Positions 1-8,331 of a DNA stretch of 64,000 nucleotides are shown piece after piece (the stretch's first letter is position 1; the number at the start of each line of letters is the position of its first letter). Below the pieces are notes generated by a model. It saw nothing but the letters and a program-made list of their open reading frames with translations, was not told where the DNA came from and made no database searches. This DNA comes from Methylobacterium soli. Its GTDB lineage: Bacteria; Pseudomonadota; Alphaproteobacteria; Rhizobiales; Beijerinckiaceae. The translations under genes and the position numbers were made by a program. The stretch lies in assembly GCF_008806385.1 (NCBI RefSeq), contig NZ_VZZK01000034.1, positions 1 through 64,000 on the forward strand, read 5' to 3'.

Positions 1-164
1 ACCTGCCGCGCCTACTGACCGACGCGCAGACAGCGCGCGGCAGCGCATGGCCGAAATCGGCATGAGCCATATCCTGCTGTGGTGGGCGGGCGCAGTCACG
101 CGCGGCTGCGGGACTCGATCCGCTTGGGCGACCCGAGCCATCCTGCCCAATGCCAACCCCCGTG

Positions 165-314
165 ATGCGGCTTCTTCCAGGCTGGTTCGAGGACGACAAC
201 ACGCTTCGCCCGCGCTTCGGCCTGCGCCTGCCCTCATCGCGAGCGTTCCTGAGCCGGAATGCCTGGATCGGACCCGCCGATAGTCCGGTTAAACAGGGTG
301 GACGACACCAGTAA
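165..314 (+). pseudogene. C-terminal fragment of an unidentified protein
   Basis: A 49-codon frame with protein-like composition (residues such as GWFEDDNTLRPRFGLRLPSS) ends at TAA 312-314. No convincing ribosome site precedes ATG 165 and the upstream frame is not clearly coding, so I read it as the tail of a broken gene whose 5' part lies in another frame or outside the window. Function unknown. The rest of 1-430 shows nothing else I can support. Confidence 0.3.
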
Positions 315-430
315 GCTCCGGCGCAGGCGGCTCGATTTTCAAAGTGAGAGCCAGTCTATGCCGTGCTGTTCCGGGCATGTTTATCGAATGTTTCACATGG
401 GCAAGATCAGCACTTCCAGCTGCCCAATCC

Positions 431-859
431 TCATCGCGAGCAGCGCTGGTAGCCGGTTCCCGTCGGATCCTGCTCGTTATAGTAGCGTCTGAGGGCCCCG
501 TTCGACTGAGGAATCATGTAAACCCTCACCTCCTGACCCGCCACGGCATTCGCGCAGTCGAGAACAAGGAGCTGACGGTCTCCGGTCGGCCGAACCGACT
601 TGATGCCGCAGATTGCCATCGGGGTTCTGAGGCGCTTGCCGGAGACGATGAAGGCCGGCGCGAAAATGTCGACCGGCGTCTTGAACGAGGCGCCTTTCCC
701 GGCGGATGCGTAGACATCCGCACAGTCGCGGCCCTCCAAGACCCAGGCGCCTTGATAGGCGGAGAGACCACCCCCCGCCGCCAGCGCGTCCGACATTCCC
801 GCCGAGGCTGCAAGGCTCAGCCCGAGCGCTGCGGCGCCCACGAAACCTACGACGCCCAT
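431..859 (-). CDS. small secreted protein of unknown function
   Basis: 142-residue protein starting at 859. The start is set by a strong GGAGGAGG site about 6 bases upstream; a longer frame to 967 lacks this. The N-terminus is a typical signal peptide (hydrophobic core GAAALGLSLAASAG, then an Ala-x-Ala-like site near residue 26), so the product is probably exported to the periplasm. The mature part has three cysteines, suggesting a disulfide. It begins 20 bases after the AraC-type gene stops, so the two are probably cotranscribed. I do not recognise the family. Confidence 0.7.
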   Translation of the reverse strand: MGVVGFVGAAALGLSLAASAGMSDALAAGGGLSAYQGAWVLEGRDCADVYASAGKGASFKTPVDIFAPAFIVSGKRLRTPMAICGIKSVRPTGDRQLLVLDCANAVAGQEVRVYMIPQSNGALRRYYNEQDPTGTGYQRCSR

Positions 860-879
860 CGCGACCTCCTCCGCCAGTC

Positions 880-2031
880 CTATTGGAACATGTGCCGTGT
901 CTGCGCCGGGTGGGGGCCTCTGGCTTGCTGCCGACCCTGGTACTTCGGTTGATTCTCGTGCCGCCATGCGCTGGGCGTCATGCCCGACCAGCGCCGGAAC
1001 GCGTGGCTGAAGGCCGCGGGTTCGGAAAAGTCCAGGACGGCCGAAATTTGCGACATGTTCATGCTGGTGTCGGCCAGGAGCTGCTTGGCCACTTGGAACT
1101 GCGCCTCGACGGCGAGCTGCCTGAACGTGGTGCCCTCGGCCCTCAGGCGACGGCGCAGGGTCCGGAGGTTCACCAGTCTCAGGCGCGCCACCCGCTCAGC
1201 CTTGCAGCGCTGTCGCGTGACCTGGGCTCGGAGGAACTGACGAAGCTCATCCGTCAGACTGGAAGATTGTTTGGCCTCAAGCCCGCGGATGCGATCCTCC
1301 GTCCTCCGGCGGACCGCCGGATCCGCACCCTCGATGCGCTGTTCGAGGAGTTGGGTTGGGAACACCAGGGCGGCCACCTCCTGGTCAAACCGGATGGGTG
1401 CCCGGAAGAAGTCGCCGTAGGGAGCCGTGTCGCGTGGTGCGGAGCGCGGCAGCAGCACCTCCAACAGGGCCCCATCGGAACTGCACAGCACCCGAAGGAC
1501 GCTGGTCGTCGTGGCGAGTGCCCTCTCCGAATGGAGGGCGGCGCCCTCGGCTTCCGGGCCATAAGGCGCGTAGCTGAGGACGGCCACGTCACTGTCGACC
1601 CCGAGCCCGACGACCGCGCCCCAGTTCCGCATGCCGGAATGCGCCTCGAGAGCCCGCAAGGCGTCCCCAATGGTATGCGAGTGGCGCATCAGCAGGCCGA
1701 GCAGGCCGAGCGAGGCCAAGGTGGCGCGCTGCCCGATGAGAAGCCCGAGATGCGGGCAGTTCGTCCGTTCGGCCGCGAGGGCGATCAGGCGACCGAGCAA
1801 AGCGTAGGGAATGCGCGTCCCGCCACCGTCGAAGAGCCGGGGCTCCAGGCCTGCCTCGGCAAGGAGGTCGGCCGGATTGGCCCCGAGCTCGACGAGGGCG
1901 GTGTAGACCGCCTGCGCGACTCCGGGCCTGGTCAATCCAACGGAGGGTGGGTTCCCATCCACCTCAAGGTTTCCAGCCGCTTGAGATGGACCTGAGCGGC
2001 CCTCGGTCTGTGGTCCGGCAGCAGAGGACAT
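880..2031 (-). CDS. AraC-family transcriptional regulator with arabinose-binding-like N-terminal domain
   Basis: 383 residues. Roughly residues 35-230 match the N-terminal domain found in OruR/ArgR-type AraC regulators, and residues about 255-355 form the paired helix-turn-helix domain (LRRRLRAEGTTFRQL, then the signature stretch MSQISAVLDFSEPAAFSHAF). It should bind DNA and respond to an unknown small ligand. It is transcribed away from the pta-ackA operon across a roughly 345-bp divergent region and may control it or the downstream secreted-protein gene. The family is secure; target and ligand are not visible. Confidence 0.88.
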   Translation of the reverse strand: MSSAAGPQTEGRSGPSQAAGNLEVDGNPPSVGLTRPGVAQAVYTALVELGANPADLLAEAGLEPRLFDGGGTRIPYALLGRLIALAAERTNCPHLGLLIGQRATLASLGLLGLLMRHSHTIGDALRALEAHSGMRNWGAVVGLGVDSDVAVLSYAPYGPEAEGAALHSERALATTTSVLRVLCSSDGALLEVLLPRSAPRDTAPYGDFFRAPIRFDQEVAALVFPTQLLEQRIEGADPAVRRRTEDRIRGLEAKQSSSLTDELRQFLRAQVTRQRCKAERVARLRLVNLRTLRRRLRAEGTTFRQLAVEAQFQVAKQLLADTSMNMSQISAVLDFSEPAAFSHAFRRWSGMTPSAWRHENQPKYQGRQQARGPHPAQTRHMFQ

Positions 2032-2119
2032 CGGACATCCCTTGAGGACGCCCCCCTGATGCTAGACTATATCAGGGTAATTAATTTGCGCTAAGAATGA
2101 CATCGGTACGAACTGCCAT

Positions 2120-2146
2120 TGTACAGGATTTACTATCCTCCGTACA
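2120..2146. promoter_or_regulatory. interrupted dyad in the AraC/pta divergent promoter region
   Basis: The arms TGTACAGGAT and ATCCT-CC-GTACA flank the 5-base spacer TTACT, giving an almost perfect inverted repeat about 230 bp upstream of pta. The surrounding 2,060-2,150 stretch is AT-richer than its neighbours and is the obvious promoter region. It could be an operator for the AraC-type regulator or another factor; the binder is inferred, not shown. The rest of 2,150-2,377 holds no gene I can support. Confidence 0.4.
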
Positions 2147-2377
2147 TCTTGCGCCACCGCTTCCCTGCGCCTTCGGTCCGTCCCGTCCGATCAAGCCATC
2201 GCATCCCGAAGGCGTATAGATTCGCGGTGGTTGGCGCCCTGTCGAGGGCGACCGGGCCTGCCTGCGAGAGGCGAGGCCGGACGGGTGGGCGGCTCCGGAG
2301 CGGGCAGGCCCTGACCGTCCATCCGGAGAGGTCGCCGCGCCCCGGGCCCTTTCCTCGGAATGTCGGAGGAGGCCGCT

Positions 2378-3352
2378 GTGTCGATTGCCGCCATCGAGCA
2401 GGCGCCGGGCGAGGCCCGCCAGCACGAGAAGTACGACCGCCTGATCGCGGCCGCCCGGGCGCAGCCGGCCCTGAAGGTGGCGGTCGCCCACCCCTGCGAC
2501 GAGGCCGCGCTCGGGGCGGTCCTCGACGCCGCGTCCCTCGGGATCATCGAGCCCGTCCTCGTCGGCCCTCAGGCGAAGGTCGCCGCCGCCGCCGCTTCCC
2601 TCGGGGTGGATATCGGCGCCTTCCGCCTCGTCGAGGCCGAACACAGCCACGCCGCCGCCGAGACGGCCGTCGCCCTCGTGCGCGCCGGCGAGGCCGAGGC
2701 GCTCATGAAGGGCAGCCTCCACACCGACGAATTGATGGCCGCGGTGGTGCGCCGGGACGGCGGCCTGCGGACCGCCCGCCGCCTCAGCCACTGCTTCGTC
2801 ATGGACGTGCCGGGGCACGCGACGCCCCTGATCGTCACGGACGCCGCCGTCAACATCATGCCCTCGCTGGAGGAGAAGCGCGATATCGTCCAGAACGCCA
2901 TCGATCTCGCGCATGCCCTCGGCGTCGAGACGGTCCGGGTCGCGATCCTGTCGGCCATGGAGACCGTGAACCCGAAGGTGCCCTCCACGCTCGATGCCGC
3001 GGCCCTGTGCAAGATGGCCGACCGGGATCAGATCACCGGGGCTCTCCTCGACGGTCCGCTCGCCCTCGACAACGCCATCGATCTCGGCGCCGCGCGGATC
3101 AAGAGGATCCGCTCGGCCGTCGCCGGCCAGGCCAACGTGCTCGTCGTCCCCGATCTCGCGGCGGGCAACATGCTGGCCAAGAGCCTGACCTTCCTGGCCG
3201 GCGCGGACGCGGCCGGCATCGTCCTCGGGGCCCGGGTGCCCATCATCCTGACGAGCCGGGCCGATGCACGGCTGACCCGCCTCGCCTCCTGCGCCGTCGC
3301 CTCCCTGGTCGCCGCCGCCACCCGCGCGCGACGATCCCTCCCGGAGGTCTAG
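2378..3352 (+). CDS. pta: phosphate acetyl/butyryltransferase
   Basis: About 324 residues of the PTA_PTB family (acetyl-CoA + Pi = acetyl-phosphate + CoA), cytosolic. Recognisable segments include KVAVAHPCDE near the start, GEAEALMKGSLHTDELM, HCFVMDVPGHATPLIVTDAA, and VLVVPDLAAGNMLAKSLTF near the end. I prefer the GTG at 2378, because GGAGGAGG sits just upstream; an in-frame ATG at 2360 has only a weak site. Length fits the short Pta type without an N-terminal regulatory domain. The acetate kinase gene follows after 3 bases, so the pair interconverts acetyl-CoA and acetate via acetyl-phosphate. Confidence 0.9.
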   Translation: MSIAAIEQAPGEARQHEKYDRLIAAARAQPALKVAVAHPCDEAALGAVLDAASLGIIEPVLVGPQAKVAAAAASLGVDIGAFRLVEAEHSHAAAETAVALVRAGEAEALMKGSLHTDELMAAVVRRDGGLRTARRLSHCFVMDVPGHATPLIVTDAAVNIMPSLEEKRDIVQNAIDLAHALGVETVRVAILSAMETVNPKVPSTLDAAALCKMADRDQITGALLDGPLALDNAIDLGAARIKRIRSAVAGQANVLVVPDLAAGNMLAKSLTFLAGADAAGIVLGARVPIILTSRADARLTRLASCAVASLVAAATRARRSLPEV

Positions 3353-3355
3353 CCG

Positions 3356-4561
3356 ATGATCCCCGTCCTGCTCGTTCTCAATGCCGGCTCGTCGAGCCTG
3401 AAGTTCCAGGTGTTCGAGTTCGGCGCGGCGGAGGATCCGCGCCGCGTCTTCCGCGGCCTGTTCGAGGGGCTCGGCAATGCGCCCCGCCTGTTGATCCGCG
3501 ACAGCGCCGGCACGATCGTGGCCGAGGAGACCCTTGAGGCCCCGGCCTTCGGGCATGAGGCGGCGCTTCTGCACGTGGCGGCCTGGCTGCGGGCGCACGG
3601 CCAGGGCCTCGAACTCGCCGCCGTGGGGCATCGCGTCGTCCATGGCGGGCGAGCCTATGACCGGCCGGTGCGCGTCGACGCGCAGGTGCTGGAGGCTCTC
3701 GAACGGCTCGTGCCGCTGGCGCCGCTGCACCAGCCGCACAACCTGGCGCCGGTCCGGATTCTCCGGCGCCGCTTCCCAGACCTGCCGCAGGTCGCCTGCT
3801 TCGACACCGCGTTCCACCGCGCGCAGCCGGAGATCGCCCAGCTCTTCGCCGTGCCGCACGCGATGACGGAGAGGGGCGTTCGGCGCTACGGCTTCCACGG
3901 CCTGTCCTACGCCCACATCGCCTCGGTGCTGGCGGAATACGACCCCGCCCTCGCCTCCGGCCGCGTCGTGGTCGCGCATCTCGGCAACGGCGCCAGCCTG
4001 TGTGCCCTGGAGCGCGGGCGGAGCATCGCGACCACGATGGGCTTCTCCGCCCTCGACGGGCTGCCCATGGGCACGCGCTGCGGCAGCCTCGATGCGGGCG
4101 TCGTCTTCTACATGCTGCGGGACATGGGGCTCGGCCCGGAGGAGGCGGAGCGGATGCTCTACACGCAATCCGGCCTTCTCGGGGTCTCCGGCCTGTCGAA
4201 CGACATGCGCAGGCTGCGCTCCCTCGCGGCGACCGATCCCGATGCCCGGCGGGCCATCGACCTCTTCGTCTACCGGATCGGGCGGGAGTTCGGCTCCCTT
4301 GTGGCGGCGCTCGGCGGCCTCGATGCCCTCATCTTCACCGGCGGCATCGGTGAGAACGACGTGGCCACGCGGGCCGAGGTGCTGCGCGGCGCCGCCTGGG
4401 CCGGATTCGAGCTCGACGAGGCGGCCAACGCATGCGGCGGCCCGCGCGTGACGCGCGGGCGCGGCCCGGCCGCCTGGGTCGTTCCCGCGGACGAGGAAGT
4501 GATGATCGCGCGCGGCACGCGCGAGGTGCTGGGTCAGGTCCAGCGCCAGCCAGCCCTATGA
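3356..4561 (+). CDS. ackA: acetate kinase
   Basis: 401 residues, full length for AckA (acetate + ATP = acetyl-phosphate + ADP). The ASKHA-fold signatures are present in order: LVLNAGSSSLKFQVF at the N-terminus, CFDTAFHR, RRYGFHGLSYAHIA, VAHLGNGASLCAL, GLPMGTRCGSLDAGVV, and FTGGIGEND near the C-terminus. GGAGG lies 11 bases before ATG 3356, inside the end of pta, which supports translational coupling. In Sinorhizobium meliloti an ackA-pta-fabI2 cluster is known and is phosphate-stress induced; whether this copy responds the same way cannot be seen here. Confidence 0.95.
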   Translation: MIPVLLVLNAGSSSLKFQVFEFGAAEDPRRVFRGLFEGLGNAPRLLIRDSAGTIVAEETLEAPAFGHEAALLHVAAWLRAHGQGLELAAVGHRVVHGGRAYDRPVRVDAQVLEALERLVPLAPLHQPHNLAPVRILRRRFPDLPQVACFDTAFHRAQPEIAQLFAVPHAMTERGVRRYGFHGLSYAHIASVLAEYDPALASGRVVVAHLGNGASLCALERGRSIATTMGFSALDGLPMGTRCGSLDAGVVFYMLRDMGLGPEEAERMLYTQSGLLGVSGLSNDMRRLRSLAATDPDARRAIDLFVYRIGREFGSLVAALGGLDALIFTGGIGENDVATRAEVLRGAAWAGFELDEAANACGGPRVTRGRGPAAWVVPADEEVMIARGTREVLGQVQRQPAL

Positions 4562-4577
4562 ACAACGGGAGCCAGCC

Positions 4578-5081
4578 ATGGAAGCGCTGAAGACGAAGCC
4601 GCAGACCGAGCACGAGCTCGGTGACGAGAGCTTCATGTCCGCCGCCGAGCTCGGCGCCTACACGGCCAAGTTGAAGGCCGCCAAGGGCATGAGGGACCTG
4701 CAGACCGAGGACCGGGTGAGCAAGGCGCGGGCCGAGCTCATCAAGACTCTGTCCGAGACCATCGAGGTCACGCCCCAGAAGGTGCACGAGATCACCAAGT
4801 CGCTCCTGCACAAGCTCCGGATCGCGGCCGAGCAGGGCAAGAACGAACTCCTGGTGATGCGCTTCCCGAACGTGATGTGCAGCGACGGCGGCCGGGCCAT
4901 CAACAATTCCGAGACCGGTTGGCCCGAGACCCTGACCGGGCGGCCGCGCCAGGCCTTCGAGTTCTGGCGGGACCGTCTGCAGCCCGCCGGCTACGGCCTC
5001 AAGGCGATGATCGTCGACTGGCCGGACGGCATGCCGGGCGATGTCGGCTTCTTCCTGACCTGGGCACCGCGCCGCACCTAA
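4578..5081 (+). CDS. conserved operon protein of unknown function
   Basis: 167 residues with an acidic, helical, Lys/Glu-rich first two thirds (ELGAYTAKLKAAKGMRDLQ) and a C-terminal part with FEFWRDRLQPAGYGLKAMIVDWPDG. No membrane segment or signal peptide, so it is probably cytosolic. It sits 16 bases after ackA and 28 before the DUF3141 gene in one operon, which ties it to acetyl-phosphate or PHA-like metabolism. I do not recognise a named domain. Start ATG 4578 follows an ACGGGAGCCAGCC ribosome-site-like stretch. Confidence 0.75.
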   Translation: MEALKTKPQTEHELGDESFMSAAELGAYTAKLKAAKGMRDLQTEDRVSKARAELIKTLSETIEVTPQKVHEITKSLLHKLRIAAEQGKNELLVMRFPNVMCSDGGRAINNSETGWPETLTGRPRQAFEFWRDRLQPAGYGLKAMIVDWPDGMPGDVGFFLTWAPRRT

Positions 5082-5109
5082 TCTCCCCTCACGGTCCGGG
5101 ACGGCAACC

Positions 5110-7473
5110 ATGACCGACATCCAGACGCTTCCCACCGGCCGAGCGGGCGAGAACCCGGCGCCGCCCGACCTGTTTGCCGTGCAGATGCGGGTCGCGGAGG
5201 TCTTCCAGGGCCGCTGCGCGTCCGCGGCCCAGAGCTATCTCGACACGATGGGGGCGGCCGGCCGCGCCTGGCTCGAGGCGGCGCAACCGCTCACGCCGCT
5301 TCAGGCCTGGGGTGACATCACCCAGTACTGGGGCGACTACGCCCAGCGCTCAATCCTGTTCTGGGACACGCTCCGGCAGCGCGGCAACAATTGGCTGGAG
5401 CACGAGAAGGCGGGCAAACCGCCGCTCCTCGCCTTCGATTGGGAGATGGTGGCCGACGCCCGGACCTTCGCGAGGCCGGTCAATTACGCGCTGGTGCGCA
5501 TCGAAGCGCCTCCGGGCATCCGGACCGACCCCGAGAAGCGGGCCTACGTCATCATCGATCCCCGCGCCGGCCATGGACCCGGCATCGGGGGCTTCAAGGC
5601 AGATTCCGAGGTCGGCGTCGCGCTCAAGGCCGGCCACCCCGTCTACGTCGTGATCTTCTTCCCCGAACCGGTCGAGGGGCAGACCCTCGCCGACGTCGCG
5701 CTGGCCGAGGCCGAGTTCCTGCGCATCGTGCGCGCCAGGCACCCCGCACGCGGCAAGCCGGTCATCGTCGGCAATTGCCAGGGCGGCTGGGCCGCGATGC
5801 TGGTCGGCGCGCTCGATCCGGACTGCGCCGGCCCCATCGTGGTGAACGGCGCCCCGATGTCCTACTGGGCCGGCAACGATGCCGAGAACCCGATGCGCTA
5901 CGCGGGCGGCATGCTCGGCGGAAGCTGGACGGCGCTCCTCGCGAGCGATCTCGGGGGCGGCCGGTTCGACGGGGCTTATCTCGTCGAGAATTTCGAGTCC
6001 CTGAATCCGGCCAACACCTACTTCGAGAAGGCCTACAATCTCTTCACCAAGATCGACACCGAGCCGGAGCGATACCTCGAATTCGAGCGCTGGTGGGGCG
6101 GATACTTCCTGATGAACCGCGAGGAGATCCGCTGGATCGTCGACAACCTCTTCGTCGGCAACAAGCTCGCCGCCGGCAGCGCGGAATGGTCCGGCGGCAA
6201 CGCCGTCGATCTGCGCGCCATCCGTGCGCCGATCATCCTGTTCGCCTCCCTCGCCGACAACATCACCCCGCCGCAGCAGGCCTTCAACTGGGTCGCGGAT
6301 CTCTACCCGACGACGCAGGAGCTCAAGGCGAGCGGACAGGTAATCGTGGGCCTCATGCACGAGAGCATCGGCCATCTTGGGCTCTTCGTCTCGGCCGCGG
6401 TCGCACGGCGGGAGCACGCCCAGATCGTCGATCTGCTCGAATATATCGAGCACCTGCCGCCGGGCCTCTACGGGATGAAGGTCGAGGAGACGCGCTCGAA
6501 CGGCGCGACCCGCTACGACGTCATCCTGACGGAAAGGCGGGTCGAGGATCTGCAGCAACTGCAGAAATATGCCCGCAAGGACGAGATCCCTTTTGCCGCC
6601 GTCGAGGCGGTTTCGGAGGTCAACGCCGCGCTCTACGAAGCCTTCGTGCATCCGGTGCTCGGAGCCCTCATCACGCCGGAGGCCGGGCGGGCCGCCCGCG
6701 CCTGCCATCCCCTCCGGGCGCGGCGATGGGCAATCTCGGACCTGAACCCCCTCCTGGCTCCGCTCAAGGGCTGGGCCGAGTTCGCCCGTGCGCATCGGAT
6801 GCCCCGCGACGAGACGGGCCCGAGCGTCGCCTCGGAGCGGCTTCTCGCGGCCGGCATCACCGCCTCGTGGGACCTCTACCGGCAATTGCGGGACGCGGCG
6901 GTCGAGAACCTGTTCTACAACCTTTACGGCCCGATGAGCCTCATGGCCCCGGCCGCACCGGCGGTCGGGACGCCGCTGTCCCGCCCCGGCGGTGAGGCGC
7001 GGGCCGTCCAGGAGGCCCTTGCCCGGATCGAGCAGGGCGGGTTCACCGAGGCTGCCGTTCGGGCAGCTCTGCTCGCGGCCCGTCTCGGAACGCGCGAGAA
7101 GCGGCTCTCGACCGCCAAGCGCATCCGGGAGCTCGTCGGCCGCGAGGTCGGCATGCTCGACCTCGCGGCCGAGACGGCGCGGCAGGTCGTGCGGCAGCAA
7201 TCCTACATCGTCGAGCACGAGCCCGAACGCGCGCTGGCAACCTTGCCGACCCTCGTCCGGAGCGCGGACGAGCGTCGGCGCCTCCTCGGCATCCTGGAGC
7301 AGCTGAGGGACAACGTGGACCTCGCGCCGGAGCAGTGGGCCATGATGCGCGAACTTCGGCGTCGGCTGGTGCCGGAACAGGCCCCCGAGGCGGGCCCGGC
7401 GCCCATCGGCCCATCGGCGCACGCACCCGGTCGCCAAGCCCCCCGGGGCAGGTCGCAGAGGGCTCATCGATGA
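5110..7473 (+). CDS. DUF3141 protein, PhaC-like alpha/beta hydrolase
   Basis: 787 residues of the DUF3141 family. The N-terminal ~110 residues resemble the phasin/PHA-synthase-associated region (QSYLDTMGAAGRAWLEAAQ). Residues ~150-450 form an alpha/beta-hydrolase fold with the nucleophile elbow VIVGNCQGGWAAML, a cysteine in G-x-C-x-G as in class I/III PHA synthases, then an Asp region (SLADNITPPQQAFNW) and a His region (MHESIGHLGLF). The C-terminal ~330 residues are helical and include a TerB-like stretch rich in Arg/Glu. Substrate unknown; thioester or hydroxyalkanoate chemistry is an inference. Its stop codon overlaps the fabI start. Confidence 0.88.
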   Translation: MTDIQTLPTGRAGENPAPPDLFAVQMRVAEVFQGRCASAAQSYLDTMGAAGRAWLEAAQPLTPLQAWGDITQYWGDYAQRSILFWDTLRQRGNNWLEHEKAGKPPLLAFDWEMVADARTFARPVNYALVRIEAPPGIRTDPEKRAYVIIDPRAGHGPGIGGFKADSEVGVALKAGHPVYVVIFFPEPVEGQTLADVALAEAEFLRIVRARHPARGKPVIVGNCQGGWAAMLVGALDPDCAGPIVVNGAPMSYWAGNDAENPMRYAGGMLGGSWTALLASDLGGGRFDGAYLVENFESLNPANTYFEKAYNLFTKIDTEPERYLEFERWWGGYFLMNREEIRWIVDNLFVGNKLAAGSAEWSGGNAVDLRAIRAPIILFASLADNITPPQQAFNWVADLYPTTQELKASGQVIVGLMHESIGHLGLFVSAAVARREHAQIVDLLEYIEHLPPGLYGMKVEETRSNGATRYDVILTERRVEDLQQLQKYARKDEIPFAAVEAVSEVNAALYEAFVHPVLGALITPEAGRAARACHPLRARRWAISDLNPLLAPLKGWAEFARAHRMPRDETGPSVASERLLAAGITASWDLYRQLRDAAVENLFYNLYGPMSLMAPAAPAVGTPLSRPGGEARAVQEALARIEQGGFTEAAVRAALLAARLGTREKRLSTAKRIRELVGREVGMLDLAAETARQVVRQQSYIVEHEPERALATLPTLVRSADERRRLLGILEQLRDNVDLAPEQWAMMRELRRRLVPEQAPEAGPAPIGPSAHAPGRQAPRGRSQRAHR

Positions 7474-8252
7474 CACGGATCCCCGACGGTCAGGCGCTTC
7501 TCGGCAAGCGCGCGCTCGTGCTCGGCGTCGCCAACGCGCATTCCATCGCGTATGGCTGCGCCCGGGTGTTCCACCGGCTCGGGGCACAGATCGCCCTGAC
7601 CTATCTGAACGAGAAGGCCAGGCCCTTCGTCGAGCCGCTGGCGCGGGAACTGGACGCGCCGATCTTCGCCCCCTGCGACGTCCAGAATCCGGGCGAGCTC
7701 GAAGGCGTGTTCGGGCAGATCGCCGAGTGCTGGGGCGGCCTCGACATCGCCCTGCATTCCATCGCCTTCGCGCCCCGGCAGGACCTGCAGGGCAGGCTCG
7801 TCGACAGCTCGCCCGAGGGCTTCAGGATCGCCATGGACGTCTCCTGTCATTCCTTCATCCGCATGGCCCGGCTCGCCGAGCCGCTGATGCCGGATGGCGG
7901 CACCCTCCTGACCATGAGCTATCATGGTGCCAGCAAGGTCGTGCCGAACTACAACCTGATGGGACCCGTGAAGGCCGCGCTGGAGAGCGCGGTCCGCTAC
8001 CTCGCCTACGAGCTCGGCAAGCAGGAGATCCGCGTCCACGCGGTCTCACCCGGCCCCCTCAAGACGCGGGCCGCCTCGGGCCTCAAGGATTTCGACCTTC
8101 TCCTGGCGGAGGCGGTGCAGCGCTCGCCCATCGGCGAGCTCGTCGACATCGACGATGTCGGCCTCACCGCGGCCTACTTGGCGACGCCCTACGCCGCCCA
8201 CCTGACCGGCATGACCATCTACGTCGATGGCGGCCTCAGCATCATGGCGTGA
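7470..8252 (+). CDS. fabI: enoyl-[acyl-carrier-protein] reductase (NADH)
   Basis: 260 residues, short-chain dehydrogenase type. The nucleotide-binding motif is GVANAHSIAYG and the FabI catalytic arrangement Tyr-x6-Lys is visible in NYNLMGPVKAALES; the C-terminus GMTIYVDGGLSIM is typical. It reduces enoyl-ACP in the last step of each fatty-acid elongation cycle. ATG 7470 overlaps the DUF3141 stop (ATGA), so a longer upstream frame is not the real start. Its place behind pta-ackA parallels the rhizobial ackA-pta-fabI2 arrangement. Probably a second FabI alongside a housekeeping copy elsewhere. Confidence 0.92.
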   Translation: MTRIPDGQALLGKRALVLGVANAHSIAYGCARVFHRLGAQIALTYLNEKARPFVEPLARELDAPIFAPCDVQNPGELEGVFGQIAECWGGLDIALHSIAFAPRQDLQGRLVDSSPEGFRIAMDVSCHSFIRMARLAEPLMPDGGTLLTMSYHGASKVVPNYNLMGPVKAALESAVRYLAYELGKQEIRVHAVSPGPLKTRAASGLKDFDLLLAEAVQRSPIGELVDIDDVGLTAAYLATPYAAHLTGMTIYVDGGLSIMA

Positions 8253-8255
8253 ACA

Positions 8256-8283
8256 CGCCCGGGCGCGGCCGCGGCCTCGGGCG
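8256..8283 (+). terminator. GC hairpin after fabI
   Basis: CGCCCG and CGGGCG arms enclose a very GC-rich loop 4 bases after the fabI stop. No T-run follows, so termination is plausible but not certain. It lies between convergent genes. Confidence 0.35.
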
Positions 8284-8331
8284 GGACATAGAGCGGTTTC
8301 GTCCTGTGGCGCAGCTCAGACCTTGCGCGCG

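Noticed and set aside
706..1995. A 429-codon plus-strand frame opposite the AraC gene
   Set aside because: AraC domain on the other strand is unmistakable; this frame is Arg/Pro-rich shadow.
2081..4168. A ~700-codon open frame on the minus strand opposite pta-ackA
   Set aside because: Low-complexity His/Arg/Gly-rich translation; antisense shadow of two strong genes in GC-rich DNA.
5350..7587. A ~745-codon minus-strand frame opposite DUF3141/fabI
   Set aside because: Shadow frame; no ribosome site and no family-like composition.
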